Part shown: positions 41,165 through 48,237 of the stretch, piece after piece
How the letters are laid out: every line of letters begins with the position of its first letter
How positions within the stretch are numbered: the first letter of the stretch is position 1
Assembly: GCA_944375955.1 (NCBI GenBank)
Contig: CALWBE010000058.1
Location: 1 to 48,237, forward strand
Length of the DNA: 48,237 nucleotides
Reading direction: 5' to 3'
Source: an uncultured Clostridia bacterium
Lineage (GTDB): Bacteria; Bacillota; Clostridia; Oscillospirales; CAG-382
Translations under genes and position numbers: made by a program
Notes under the pieces: model-generated
Told to the model about the DNA's origin: nothing
The model's database searches: none
What the model saw: only the letters and a program-made list of their open reading frames with translations

Positions 41165-41205
41165 ATCAAGGAGATTTTTGCTCAAAAATCTCCTTGATTT
41201 TCTTT
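41165..41205 (+). terminator. Terminator downstream of the DUF4430 gene
   Basis: ATCAAGGAGATTTTT (41165-41179) pairs perfectly with AAAAATCTCCTTGAT (41184-41198), followed by TTCTTTTT. The 100 bp between the gene and this stem show nothing else. Confidence 0.9.
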
Positions 41206-41243
41206 TTATATATTATTCTTTCCTTATTCGGAATTATATAACA

Positions 41244-41272
41244 TTGAAATAATTTTTCCGCTGCTGTATAAT
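41244..41272 (+). promoter_or_regulatory. Promoter of the CAP-domain gene
   Basis: TTGAAA (41244-41249), a 17-bp spacer and TATAAT (41267-41272). Confidence 0.8.
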
Positions 41273-41302
41273 CAATGCATAGAAAGAAAGGAGGTAACAA
41301 AA

Positions 41303-42193
41303 ATGAAAAAAGTTCTTTCTATACTTATTGCTTCCGCATTGGCAACAGCACCGCTTTCATTAAGTGTGAATGCCGACAGCTCAAAAACTTCGTGCGGCAT
41401 CAGCAACGCGCTTGAAAAAATTTTTTCTATATATGCAAGTGCCGGTAATGACAGTGAAACGGAACAGGAAAATTGTGAAATTTCAAAAATTATCGAAAAA
41501 CTTTATGAAATCAAAAACATAATAGGCGGAACGCAGAATACAGATCCTGAGTGCCCTGACGGATCATGCGAAGAAGATATGCCGAGTTGGCCTGATAACG
41601 AAGATTCAGATACATGTCCAGGAGGAACATGCGACGATAATATTGAAGATGAACTTCCAGGCTACGAGGACGATGAAACTATAATTCCGGACGATTCAGA
41701 CGATAATTTTAATGACCTAAAAGATTGGTTTGAAAATATGATAAACGGAGGCAGCGGCAATGCTGGAAACGATTCTTCAACTGGCAGTAATGAAGATGAA
41801 ATAGTAACTGCTCCGTCCGGCGATATGACCGCGCAGGTTATTGATCTTGTGAACAGCTACAGAAAAGCTAACGGTCTTTCTGAAGTGTCTTATGACGCTG
41901 AGCTTGCAAAAGCCGCTTCAATCCGTGCAGAAGAGCAAGAAACCGTATTTTCACACACTCGTCCTGATGGAACCCGCTGCTTCACGGTATTGTCGGAATG
42001 TGGTATATCATACCGCGGCGCAGGCGAAAATATAGCTATGGGTCAGACATCAGCTGAAGAAGTAATGACAGACTGGATGAACTCTCAAGGACACAGAGAG
42101 AATATACTTAATCCTAACTTCACAAAAATAGGTGTAGGTCTTCACATAGGTTCAGACGGCAGATATTACTGGGCACAAATGTTTATTTATTGA
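41303..42193 (+). CDS. Secreted CAP/SCP-domain protein with acidic Cys-motif linker
   Basis: 296 aa. A signal peptide (KKVLSILIASALATAPLSL, cleavage near VNA-DSS) leads to a helical pair-rich region and an acidic linker (about 75-165). The linker carries two similar Cys motifs, CPDGSCEED and CPGGTCDDN. The C-terminal CAP domain (about 175-296) has the expected YRKANGLSEVSYDAEL, HTRPDGTRCF, GENIAMG and HRENILNPNFTKIGVG. This is the YkwD/PR-1 fold of unknown activity, common in spore and envelope proteins. AAAGGAGG lies 9 nt before ATG 41303. It is flanked by its own promoter and terminator. Confidence 0.88.
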   Translation: MKKVLSILIASALATAPLSLSVNADSSKTSCGISNALEKIFSIYASAGNDSETEQENCEISKIIEKLYEIKNIIGGTQNTDPECPDGSCEEDMPSWPDNEDSDTCPGGTCDDNIEDELPGYEDDETIIPDDSDDNFNDLKDWFENMINGGSGNAGNDSSTGSNEDEIVTAPSGDMTAQVIDLVNSYRKANGLSEVSYDAELAKAASIRAEEQETVFSHTRPDGTRCFTVLSECGISYRGAGENIAMGQTSAEEVMTDWMNSQGHRENILNPNFTKIGVGLHIGSDGRYYWAQMFIY

Positions 42194-42222
42194 TTATTTT
42201 TAATATTATATTCTAATATTCT

Positions 42223-42262
42223 AAAACAGAACTTTGTATTTTCAGCAAAGTTCTGTTTTTTT
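42223..42262 (+). terminator. Terminator of the CAP-domain gene
   Basis: AAAACAGAACTTTG (42223-42236) pairs with CAAAGTTCTGTTTT (42246-42259), with a T-run after it. Confidence 0.92.
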
Positions 42263-42343
42263 ATAAATTTTCTGGCAATAATATATGTTAAAACTCGGAT
42301 ACTATATTTTATCGTTGATATATTTGTTTTTATAATAAAACTG

Positions 42344-42372
42344 TTGACTTTAATGGAAAAAATTGCTATAAT
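42344..42372 (+). promoter_or_regulatory. Promoter of secD-secF
   Basis: TTGACT (42344-42349), a 17-bp spacer and TATAAT (42367-42372), about 90 bp before secD. Confidence 0.82.
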
Positions 42373-42473
42373 ATTTGTCAATGGGCATTTTGGTGTTTTT
42401 ATTGCTAAAATTATGTAAAATACTGAAAATTTTGCCTGTAAGAAGTTAACTTTTAGAAAGGATGCAAAAACAA

Positions 42474-43772
42474 ATGAAGAAAAGTGTAAGCTCCTTTATT
42501 CTTATGATTCTTATAATTGTGCTGCTTGTTGTTACGGCATGCTACGGTGTAAGTTTCGGCGGCGATAAAGGTCTGAAAAGCGTCTTTGAAGACGGCGCTG
42601 TTACATTGGGACTTGATCTTGTAGGAGGTTCGTCAATTACACTTGAAGCTGTTACAGACGGTACAGATACAGAGGATCAGATAAGTGACAGCGATATGGA
42701 CGCTGTTGTTGCAATACTGCGTCAAAGAGTTACAAATGCCGGTTACACCGAGGCACAGGTTACAAGAATTAACGGACGTAACCGCGTTCGTGTTGATATT
42801 CCTGATGTCGGAGATCCGGAAGAAGCTGCAAGCCTGCTCGGCGCAACTGCTCAACTGACATTCTTCTATCTTGACAGCGAAGGCAATTATGTTGAGGTAC
42901 TTACAGGTGATCAGGTGGAGAGTGCTGAAGTTCAAGTTCAGCCCGACGAGTACGGCGCACAGCAGACTGTTGTCGTACTTAAACTTAACTCTACTGCTAG
43001 AGAAAGCTTTGCAAATGCTACCGAAATAAACGCCGCATCACAGACACCTATTTATATTTTGCTTGATGATGCTATTATAAGTTCTCCTGTTCCACAAGGA
43101 AGAATAGACAGTACTGAATGCATCATCTCCGGTGGATTTGACGCTAAAAGTGCTGCTGAGCTTGCAAATCTGATTTCATCCGGAAATCTTCCTTGTGAGC
43201 TTGATGTTGTTGAAAAACGTGCTGTAGGCGCTTCACTCGGAGCACAAGCTTTTGATCGTGCGATGCTTGCAGGTTTGATAGGCATAATTCTTGTTATGCT
43301 GTATATGATCTTAATGTATCAGCTGCCCGGACTTATATCAGCAATCGCACTTGTCGCTTATATTGCAATAACTTCGATATGTATAGTTGCCTTTAAAGTA
43401 AATCTGTCACTGCCTGGTATTGCTGGTATTTTCTTGACAATAGGAATGGCTGTTGACGCGAATGTAGTTATATTTGAGCGTATCCGTGAAGAGCTTAATT
43501 CCGGAAAAAGTGTAAAAGCTGCTGTAAAGTCGGGATTTAACCGTGCTTTTACCGCTATAATTGACTCTAATATTACTACTATTATAGCAGCAGTTGTTCT
43601 TTGGAGATTCGGAACCGGTGCTATTCAGGGATTTGCTATCACTCTTCTTTTAGGTGTTATTATTTCGTTTATAAGTGCACTTCTTATTACTAAGATACTG
43701 CTTAATACCTTGGTTGGTATGGGTGTCACAAATATAAAGCTTTTCGGCGCTAAATATGCCGACAATAACTGA
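42474..43772 (+). CDS. secD: Protein translocase subunit SecD
   Basis: 432 aa from ATG 42474; an ATG at 42462 is in frame but directly touches AAAGG. The order is TM1 (SSFILMILIIVLLVV), the LGLDLVGGSSITLE motif, the extracytoplasmic P1 region with VVAILRQRVTNAGYTEAQV, and five more membrane segments with the RND-type motifs GMAVDANVVIFERIREEL and RAFTAIIDSNITT. SecD and SecF use the proton gradient to help the Sec channel release exported proteins. secF follows after 17 bp. Confidence 0.95.
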   Translation: MKKSVSSFILMILIIVLLVVTACYGVSFGGDKGLKSVFEDGAVTLGLDLVGGSSITLEAVTDGTDTEDQISDSDMDAVVAILRQRVTNAGYTEAQVTRINGRNRVRVDIPDVGDPEEAASLLGATAQLTFFYLDSEGNYVEVLTGDQVESAEVQVQPDEYGAQQTVVVLKLNSTARESFANATEINAASQTPIYILLDDAIISSPVPQGRIDSTECIISGGFDAKSAAELANLISSGNLPCELDVVEKRAVGASLGAQAFDRAMLAGLIGIILVMLYMILMYQLPGLISAIALVAYIAITSICIVAFKVNLSLPGIAGIFLTIGMAVDANVVIFERIREELNSGKSVKAAVKSGFNRAFTAIIDSNITTIIAAVVLWRFGTGAIQGFAITLLLGVIISFISALLITKILLNTLVGMGVTNIKLFGAKYADNN

Positions 43773-43789
43773 AATGGAGGTAGTGAGAT

Positions 43790-45076
43790 ATGAATTTTAA
43801 TTTTAAATTTATCCAAAATAAAAAAATATTCTTTATTATCTCTGCCGCAGTTGTTATAATTGGCCTTGTTTCAATGATTTTCCGCGGATTTTACTGGGAT
43901 GTTGATTTTGCCGGGGGTACTGAAATTACGTACAAAATTAATACTGAAAATTTTAGTGCCGAAAAAGAAACTTCAACTATTGAGCTTCAAGCAAGAGATG
44001 CACTGTCAGCAATAGGCTCTGACAGCAATAAGATTAAAATTGCGCAAGCATCAAATAATGAAGTTATAATAAAATCTCTTGAGCTTGATGAGTATGAGAT
44101 TGCTGCAATCCATGCACAGCTTAAATCACACTATAACGATCCTGTTGTTTCCGAATATACATTAGATGAAATAAAACAGCTTCGCGAAGCAGCGTTGAGT
44201 GCTGATAGCGAGGAAGATGAAGACACAGCTAATGACGAAACTGCTGATAATGAGGTAGTTGAAGACGAAACGGTTGTAGACGAAACTGCTGATAATGAGG
44301 TAGTTGAAGACGAAGCGGTTGTAGACGAAACTGTTGATAATGAGGCAGTTGAAGATGAAACTGTTGAGGACGAAACTGTTGATAATGAGGTAGTTGAAGA
44401 CGAAACGGTTGAAGACGAAACTGCTGACAACGAGGTAGTTGAAGGTGAAACGGTTGAAGACGAAACTGCTGATAATGAGGTAGTTGAAGACGAAACGGTT
44501 GAGGGCGAAACTGCTGATAACGAGGTAGTAGTCAGAGAGGGACTTGAAAGCGTTAGCGGTTCCGTAAGTGCAGATCTTCGCAACGCAGCTATTGTATCTT
44601 CAATAATAGCTGTTGTCTTAATGCTTGTATATATTACAATAAGATTCCAGTTTAGCTCAGCCTTAGCAGCTGTTATTTGTCTGTGCCATGATGTATTTGT
44701 AGTACTTGCTGCATACTCTATTCTTCAAATTCCAGTAAGCTCAAGCGTGATTGCTGTTACGTTGACTATACTTGGTTATTCAATTAATGCTACAATAATA
44801 ATATTTGACCGTGTCAGAGAAAATGTAAGACTTATAAGAAATGCTACTTTTGCTGAAAAAGTAAATATAAGTATAAATCAGACACTTATGCGTTCAATAA
44901 ATACTACAGTTACTACCCTTCTCACAATAGGTCTTATATATATACTTGGCGTTCAGTCTATAAAAGAATTCTCCCTGCCCCTTATAATAGGATTAATAGC
45001 CGGTCTTTACTCCTCAGTTTGTCTCTCAGGAGCTCTTTGGACTGTTTTTAAAAGAAAAAATGAGAGAGTAAAATAA
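43790..45076 (+). CDS. secF: Protein translocase subunit SecF with an acidic repeat insertion
   Basis: 428 aa; usual SecF is about 290-320. TM1 (near residues 12-30) is followed by FRGFYWDVDFAGGTEI and a normal P1-domain stretch to about 135. Then come six full 15-residue repeats of the pattern DETADNEVVEDETVE plus a partial seventh (about residues 149-247). Normal sequence resumes at VSGSVSADLRNAAIVSS, with five further membrane segments, GYSINATIIIFDRVREN and INTTVTTLLTI. The insertion lies in the extracytoplasmic loop, so it would form a long negatively charged arm outside the membrane. AATGGAGG precedes ATG 43790. The frame is open throughout; the gene looks functional. Confidence 0.93.
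   Translation: MNFNFKFIQNKKIFFIISAAVVIIGLVSMIFRGFYWDVDFAGGTEITYKINTENFSAEKETSTIELQARDALSAIGSDSNKIKIAQASNNEVIIKSLELDEYEIAAIHAQLKSHYNDPVVSEYTLDEIKQLREAALSADSEEDEDTANDETADNEVVEDETVVDETADNEVVEDEAVVDETVDNEAVEDETVEDETVDNEVVEDETVEDETADNEVVEGETVEDETADNEVVEDETVEGETADNEVVVREGLESVSGSVSADLRNAAIVSSIIAVVLMLVYITIRFQFSSALAAVICLCHDVFVVLAAYSILQIPVSSSVIAVTLTILGYSINATIIIFDRVRENVRLIRNATFAEKVNISINQTLMRSINTTVTTLLTIGLIYILGVQSIKEFSLPLIIGLIAGLYSSVCLSGALWTVFKRKNERVK
44234..44530. repeat. 45-bp tandem repeats inside secF
   Basis: Six 45-bp units (starts 44234, 44279, 44324, 44369, 44414, 44459) and a partial seventh (44504-44530) share GACGAAACTGCTGATAATGA and GAGGTAGTTGAAGACGAAAC. Units differ by a few bases, mostly swapping Ala/Val, Asp/Gly and Glu/Val, and keep the frame. 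Confidence 0.92.
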
Positions 45077-45111
45077 TATTCTAATTGCGTTTTGCTTTTT
45101 AATTAATTCTC

Positions 45112-45149
45112 AAAAAATGCCGAAAGAACAATCTTTACGGCATTTTTTT
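45112..45149 (+). terminator. Terminator of secD-secF
   Basis: AAAAAATGCCG (45112-45122) pairs with CGGCATTTTTT (45138-45148), with an inner AAAG/CTTT extension and a T-run. Confidence 0.9.
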
Positions 45150-45197
45150 GAGGTTTTTAATTAAAATTATTTATAATGCTGTCAATGGTAAAATAAG

Positions 45198-45226
45198 TTG
45201 ACAGAAACAAAAAACTACTGTATAAT
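45198..45226 (+). promoter_or_regulatory. Consensus promoter of greA-lysS
   Basis: TTGACA (45198-45203), a 17-bp spacer and TATAAT (45221-45226): a perfect sigma-A match, 45 bp before greA. Confidence 0.92.
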
Positions 45227-45270
45227 GATAAAATAAATTTGTGTTTTTATTTTGAGAGGAGAAAAACAAA

Positions 45271-45753
45271 ATGGCACAGATAAAACAAATTACTGTTTCA
45301 AGTGAGGGCTTAAAAAAACTTCAAGAAGAACTTGAATATTTAAAAACAATAAAACGTAAAGAAGTTGCGGAAAATATAAAGACGGCACGGTCTTTTGGTG
45401 ATCTTTCGGAAAATAGTGAATATGATGAAGCGAAAGACGAACAAGGAAAAGTAGAAAAAAGAATCGCCGATATTGAAGAGATGCTTGCTAACATTAGAGT
45501 AGTAGACAGCAGTGATGTGAAAACTGACATAGCAGGTGTTGGTTCTAAGGTAAAGATACTTTATGTTGACGATAACGAGGAATCAGAATATACTATCGTT
45601 GGTCCTACAGAAGCAGACCCTCTTTCAGGTAAAATATCAGATGACTCCCCTGTCGGCAGTTCTATTCTAGGCAAAAAAGTTGGAGATGAGTTCGTTGTAG
45701 AAACTCCCGGCGGAAATATTACTATAAAAATACTTGGTATATCAAGACATTAA
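45271..45753 (+). CDS. greA: Transcription elongation factor GreA
   Basis: 160 aa. The N-terminal coiled coil carries [35 protein letters not shown] and the acidic tip residues that stimulate RNA polymerase to cut backtracked RNA. The C-terminal FKBP-like domain has [16 protein letters not shown] and ends [20 protein letters not shown] precedes ATG 45271. It lies 17 bp before lysS; greA-lysS is a common Firmicute pair. Confidence 0.96.
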   Translation: MAQIKQITVSSEGLKKLQEELEYLKTIKRKEVAENIKTARSFGDLSENSEYDEAKDEQGKVEKRIADIEEMLANIRVVDSSDVKTDIAGVGSKVKILYVDDNEESEYTIVGPTEADPLSGKISDDSPVGSSILGKKVGDEFVVETPGGNITIKILGISRH

Positions 45754-45770
45754 ATTTTATATTTTTAAGG

Positions 45771-47288
45771 ATGGTGCAAAAATTGAGTGAAAATCAGATC
45801 AACAATACAGATGTTTCGTACGAAGAAGATTTAAACGCGTTGATGAAAGTCAGAAGAGAAAAGCTTTTAGATCTTCAAAATACTGGAAAAGATCCTTTTC
45901 AAATAACCAAATACGATGCAACTTATCACAGCGAAGATGTGAAAAATAATTTTGAAAATCTTGAAGGAAAAGAAGTTTCAGTTGCTGGACGTATGATGTC
46001 AAAGCGCATTATGGGTAAAGCTTCATTCTGCCATATTCAGGATCTAAAAGGTACGATACAGGTTTATGTAGCGCGTGACTGCGTAGGCGATGAAGAGTAT
46101 TCTGCTTTTAAAAAATATGATATAGGCGATTTTGTAGGTGTTAAAGGTACTGTTTTTAAAACAAAAACCGGTGAAATCTCGATACATGCAGTTACCCTTA
46201 CCCTTTTGACCAAAAGTTTACGTCCTCTGCCGGAAAAATTTCACGGTCTTACTAATACTGAACTTAGATATCGTCAGCGTTATCTTGATCTGGTAATGAA
46301 TCCGGATTCAAAAGATACATTTATCAAACGCTCAAAAATTATAAGCACTATCCGCCGTTTCCTTGATGCACAAGGATTTATTGAAGTTGAAACTCCTATG
46401 CTTGTAGCAAATGCAGGAGGAGCAGCTGCAAGACCTTTTGAGACTCATTTTAATGCGCTTGATGAGGATTTTAAACTTAGGATTTCTCTTGAACTTTATT
46501 TGAAACGTCTTATTGTAGGCGGTCTTGAAAGAGTCTATGAGATAGGCCGTGTTTTCCGCAACGAAGGACTTGACACAAGGCACAATCCTGAATTTACGCT
46601 TATGGAGCTTTATCAGGCATACACGGACTACCACGGAATGATGGATCTTACCGAAAATCTTTACCGATATGTTGCGAAAGAAGTTCTCGGAACAACAACT
46701 ATTGTTTATAACGGAATTGAAATGGATCTTGGCAAGCCGTTTGAAAGAATTACAATGGTTGATGCGGTTAAAAAATATTCCGGAGTAGATTTTAATACTA
46801 TACACACTCTTGATGAAGCGAGGGCAGCGGCAAAAGAACATCATATAGAATATGAAGAAAGACATAAAAAGGGAGATATTCTCAATCTATTTTTTGAAGA
46901 ATTTGTAGAAGAACATCTCATTCAGCCTACATTTGTAATGGATCATCCTATAGAAATATCCCCTCTTACAAAGAAAAAGCCGGATAATCCCGAATATGTG
47001 GAACGCTTTGAGTTTTTCATGAACGGCTGGGAAATGTGCAACGCTTATTCTGAGCTTAACGATCCTATAGATCAGCGAGAGCGTTTCGCTGCACAGGAAG
47101 AACAATTTGCAAACGGTGATGAAGAAGCTAACCATACCGACGAAGACTTCCTTAATGCTCTTGAAATAGGCATGCCTCCGACAGGCGGTATTGGCTATGG
47201 CATAGACCGTATGTGCATGCTTATGACAGATTCTTCCGCGATACGCGATGTTTTGCTTTTCCCCACAATGAAGCCGTTGGATAAATAA
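45771..47288 (+). CDS. lysS: Lysyl-tRNA synthetase (class II)
   Basis: 505 aa from ATG 45771. An N-terminal OB fold binds the anticodon ([17 protein letters not shown]), followed by the class II core: motif 2 [18 protein letters not shown] and motif 3 [27 protein letters not shown] is typical of LysS. The ATG directly adjoins AAGG, so translation may instead begin at TTG 45783, 6 nt after GGTG; this would give 501 aa. The 3' end (CCGTTGGATAAA) recurs as part of a 13-bp sequence near the window edge. Confidence 0.96.
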   Translation: MVQKLSENQINNTDVSYEEDLNALMKVRREKLLDLQNTGKDPFQITKYDATYHSEDVKNNFENLEGKEVSVAGRMMSKRIMGKASFCHIQDLKGTIQVYVARDCVGDEEYSAFKKYDIGDFVGVKGTVFKTKTGEISIHAVTLTLLTKSLRPLPEKFHGLTNTELRYRQRYLDLVMNPDSKDTFIKRSKIISTIRRFLDAQGFIEVETPMLVANAGGAAARPFETHFNALDEDFKLRISLELYLKRLIVGGLERVYEIGRVFRNEGLDTRHNPEFTLMELYQAYTDYHGMMDLTENLYRYVAKEVLGTTTIVYNGIEMDLGKPFERITMVDAVKKYSGVDFNTIHTLDEARAAAKEHHIEYEERHKKGDILNLFFEEFVEEHLIQPTFVMDHPIEISPLTKKKPDNPEYVERFEFFMNGWEMCNAYSELNDPIDQRERFAAQEEQFANGDEEANHTDEDFLNALEIGMPPTGGIGYGIDRMCMLMTDSSAIRDVLLFPTMKPLDK

Positions 47289-47415
47289 TCTACTATATAC
47301 AGCTTTGAGGGGGCTATTTACAACAACATATTGTATTTTTGGAACAACAGCAATATAGATTTACCAAATTATTTACCAAAAAAGTTATTTGAAAGCACAC
47401 GATATAGTACGAAAT

Positions 47416-47446
47416 AAGCACTATCTTTTACGGATAGTGCTTTTTC
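47416..47446 (+). terminator. Hairpin terminator downstream of lysS
   Basis: AAGCACTATC (47416-47425) pairs with GATAGTGCTT (47433-47442), then a T-run. The 128 bp between lysS and this stem show no gene; they include two copies of the word TTTACCAAA. Confidence 0.85.
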
Positions 47447-47509
47447 AATGTCCTGTTTTATTAAATTGAAGTGTCCCCATAATATTTTTGAAGTGTGCAA
47501 GTAGGTTTG

Positions 47510-47630
47510 TTTCTGCTATACTGTATGTAGTGAAACAATTTCACTACTTTAATTCTTTTATTGGAAACAAACACAAAACAACCACAACCAACCACACGAA
47601 GCAAAGAGCGGGAAACTGCTCTTTCTTTGT
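47510..47630 (+). other. Possible small-RNA unit: -10 box, palindrome, A/C-rich core, terminator
   Basis: TATACT (47517-47522) could be a -10 box with a weak -35. Next is a perfect 21-nt inverted repeat GTAGTGAAA-CAA-TTTCACTAC (47527-47547), then an A/C-rich stretch (about 47563-47600) and the hairpin AAAGAGC/GCTCTTT (47603-47609 with 47618-47624) leading to TCTTTG. No coding frame of note is present. The layout suggests a short non-coding transcript, or the leftover regulatory region of a lost gene. Confidence 0.35.
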
Positions 47631-47645
47631 ATCTAAAATAAAAAT

Positions 47646-47679
47646 ACCACCGTAGCAAATACATACTGCATACGGCGGT
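47646..47679 (-). terminator. Terminator of the XRE gene at 47682
   Basis: On the minus strand ACCGCCGTA and TACGGTGGT pair (one G-T), followed by ATTTTTATTTT. Confidence 0.8.
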
Positions 47680-47681
47680 TA

Positions 47682-47981
47682 TTATGTTCTGTTGGATTTA
47701 TTAAATTCTGCTATTACCCTACGGACAGTATCAATTTGTGTTTCGTTAAGTGTTGATACATCAAGCGTTTTGCTTTTTTCTACTCCAAGCAAATAATCAG
47801 TTGTTACCTTGAAATAATCAGCAATTAAAATTAGTACATCAAATGTAGGATAGCCCATACCATTTTCATATTTACTAACAACAGCTTTTGATAATCCTAA
47901 TTGGAAGCCTAAGTCTTTCTGTGTTAAGTTATGGCTTTTTCGTAATTGTTTTAATACTGTACCAAAATCACAAACATTCAT
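47682..47981 (-). CDS. XRE-family repressor
   Basis: 99 aa. The HTH is at residues 8-62: LKQLRKSHNLTQKDLGFQLG, LSKAVVSKYENGMGYPTFDV, then YFKVTTDYLLGVE. The short C-terminal helix (ETQIDTVRRVIAEF) is probably for dimerization. GGCGGTGATTAA precedes the start ATG 47981. It is transcribed away from the gene at 48119, and a perfect 14-bp palindrome (48001-48014) sits in its promoter region, so autoregulation and control of the divergent gene are likely. Immunity-type repressors of phages and mobile elements have this size and layout. Confidence 0.88.
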   Translation of the reverse strand: MNVCDFGTVLKQLRKSHNLTQKDLGFQLGLSKAVVSKYENGMGYPTFDVLILIADYFKVTTDYLLGVEKSKTLDVSTLNETQIDTVRRVIAEFNKSNRT

Positions 47982-48000
47982 TTAATCACCGCCTTTTTAT

Positions 48001-48014
48001 TATATAATTATATA
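48001..48014. promoter_or_regulatory. Palindrome in the XRE promoter region
   Basis: TATATAATTATATA is its own reverse complement and contains a -10-like TATAAT on the minus strand. A likely operator, although AT-rich words of this kind also arise by chance. Confidence 0.5.
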
Positions 48015-48056
48015 CAAAAAGCGGTTTATGCTTCATAGATTATAGTCAATGATATA

Positions 48057-48085
48057 TTGACTTTTTATATTTTGTATGCTATAAT
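48057..48085 (+). promoter_or_regulatory. Promoter of the gene at 48119
   Basis: TTGACT (48057-48062), a 17-bp spacer and TATAAT (48080-48085), 33 bp before the start codon. Confidence 0.82.
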
Positions 48086-48118
48086 ATACATATCAGTATT
48101 TATGGGGGAAATGCAACT

Positions 48119-48237
48119 ATGGGAGCGAAAAACAAAGTTATTGCGGGAGATTATGAGGGCGGGGAAATATTTTGTGCCTTTGATAATTTATCCATAATTG
48201 GTACAGCTAATAATATGCCGTTGGATAAAAGCACCAT
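48119..48237 (+). CDS. Unidentified protein, 5' part only (runs off the window)
   Basis: ATG 48119 has GGGGGA 9 nt upstream and a strong promoter. The 39 visible codons start MGAKNKVIAGDYEGGEI and include FDNLSIIGTANNMPLDK. The VIAGDY-GG start and the strand-rich pattern resemble small proteins with a PH-like or SHOCT-associated domain in Firmicutes, but too little is visible for a family call. It is divergent from the XRE gene. Confidence 0.6.
   Translation, partial: MGAKNKVIAGDYEGGEIFCAFDNLSIIGTANNMPLDKST

Noticed and set aside
44131..44583. 150-aa Ser/Thr-rich reading frame antisense to secF
   Set aside because: It is the complement of the acidic secF repeats (GAx codons read backwards as Ser/Thr); secF has clear membrane motifs and a ribosome site, the antisense frame has neither.

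Overview
The window looks like a chromosomal segment of an anaerobic, low-GC clostridial Firmicute, probably Oscillospiraceae/Ruminococcaceae-like. This is inferred from AT-rich backbone genes with Gram-positive promoters (TTGACA-N17-TATAAT) and AGGAGG ribosome sites, and from genes such as rex, yebC, greA, DUF3048, DUF6062 and DUF3343 proteins and stand-alone CpsBCD. No species can be named from sequence alone.

Region 1 (about 1-16.3 kb) is accessory and mosaic. The left edge holds debris: the 5' end of an IS3-type transposase, the C-terminal half of a large serine recombinase, a resolvase-like protein that has lost its catalytic Ser, the C-terminal part of a Gfo/Idh/MocA oxidoreductase and the C-terminal part of a Tn916-type tyrosine integrase. 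Next comes an XRE-TPR regulator gene cut in two: its HTH half is at 2527-2645 and its remainder at 15312-16268. Between the halves sits a complete 12.67-kb integrative mobilizable element. It carries a DUF6061 protein, two ABC exporter half-transporters under a LytTR response regulator and a sensorless GHKL kinase, a repeat-rich candidate oriT, MobC, the MobA relaxase, a DnaD-like replisome organizer, a DnaC-like loader, a TnpW-like protein and a large serine recombinase. The element ends are 21-bp inverted arms around a GG core, and joining the flanks restores the regulator in frame. The accessory region ends beside a tRNA-Pro(UGG) gene at 16450-16525.

Region 2 (16.6-23.8 kb, minus strand) is one tight operon read from a promoter at 23760-23788: Wzz/CpsC, the BY-kinase CpsD, the PHP phosphatase CpsB, VanZ, an HPr-kinase-like ATPase, a PqqD-like protein, a SipW-type S26 peptidase and an 802-aa beta-helix lipoprotein. 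Past its terminator lies a 60-aa protein on the same strand. There are no glycosyltransferases. PqqD + HprK-like + S26 peptidase + small peptide resembles a RiPP-type maturation set and is the best candidate here for an undescribed system.

Region 3 (23.9-47.3 kb) is ordinary backbone: a CE15-like esterase, a Cys/Met PLP enzyme, dapF, a cysteine desulfurase with a DUF3343 partner, a zinc-ribbon membrane protein, then dCMP deaminase, LMW phosphatase, rimI, tsaD and rex, a DUF6062 protein, an OGG glycosylase, a 30-aa membrane peptide, a DUF3048 lipoprotein, argS, yebC, a DUF4430 lipoprotein, a CAP-domain protein, secD, secF (with an unusual acidic tandem-repeat insertion), greA and lysS.

Region 4 (47.3-48.2 kb) has an XRE regulator divergent from a gene cut by the window edge. 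It may be the start of another accessory segment next to lysS.
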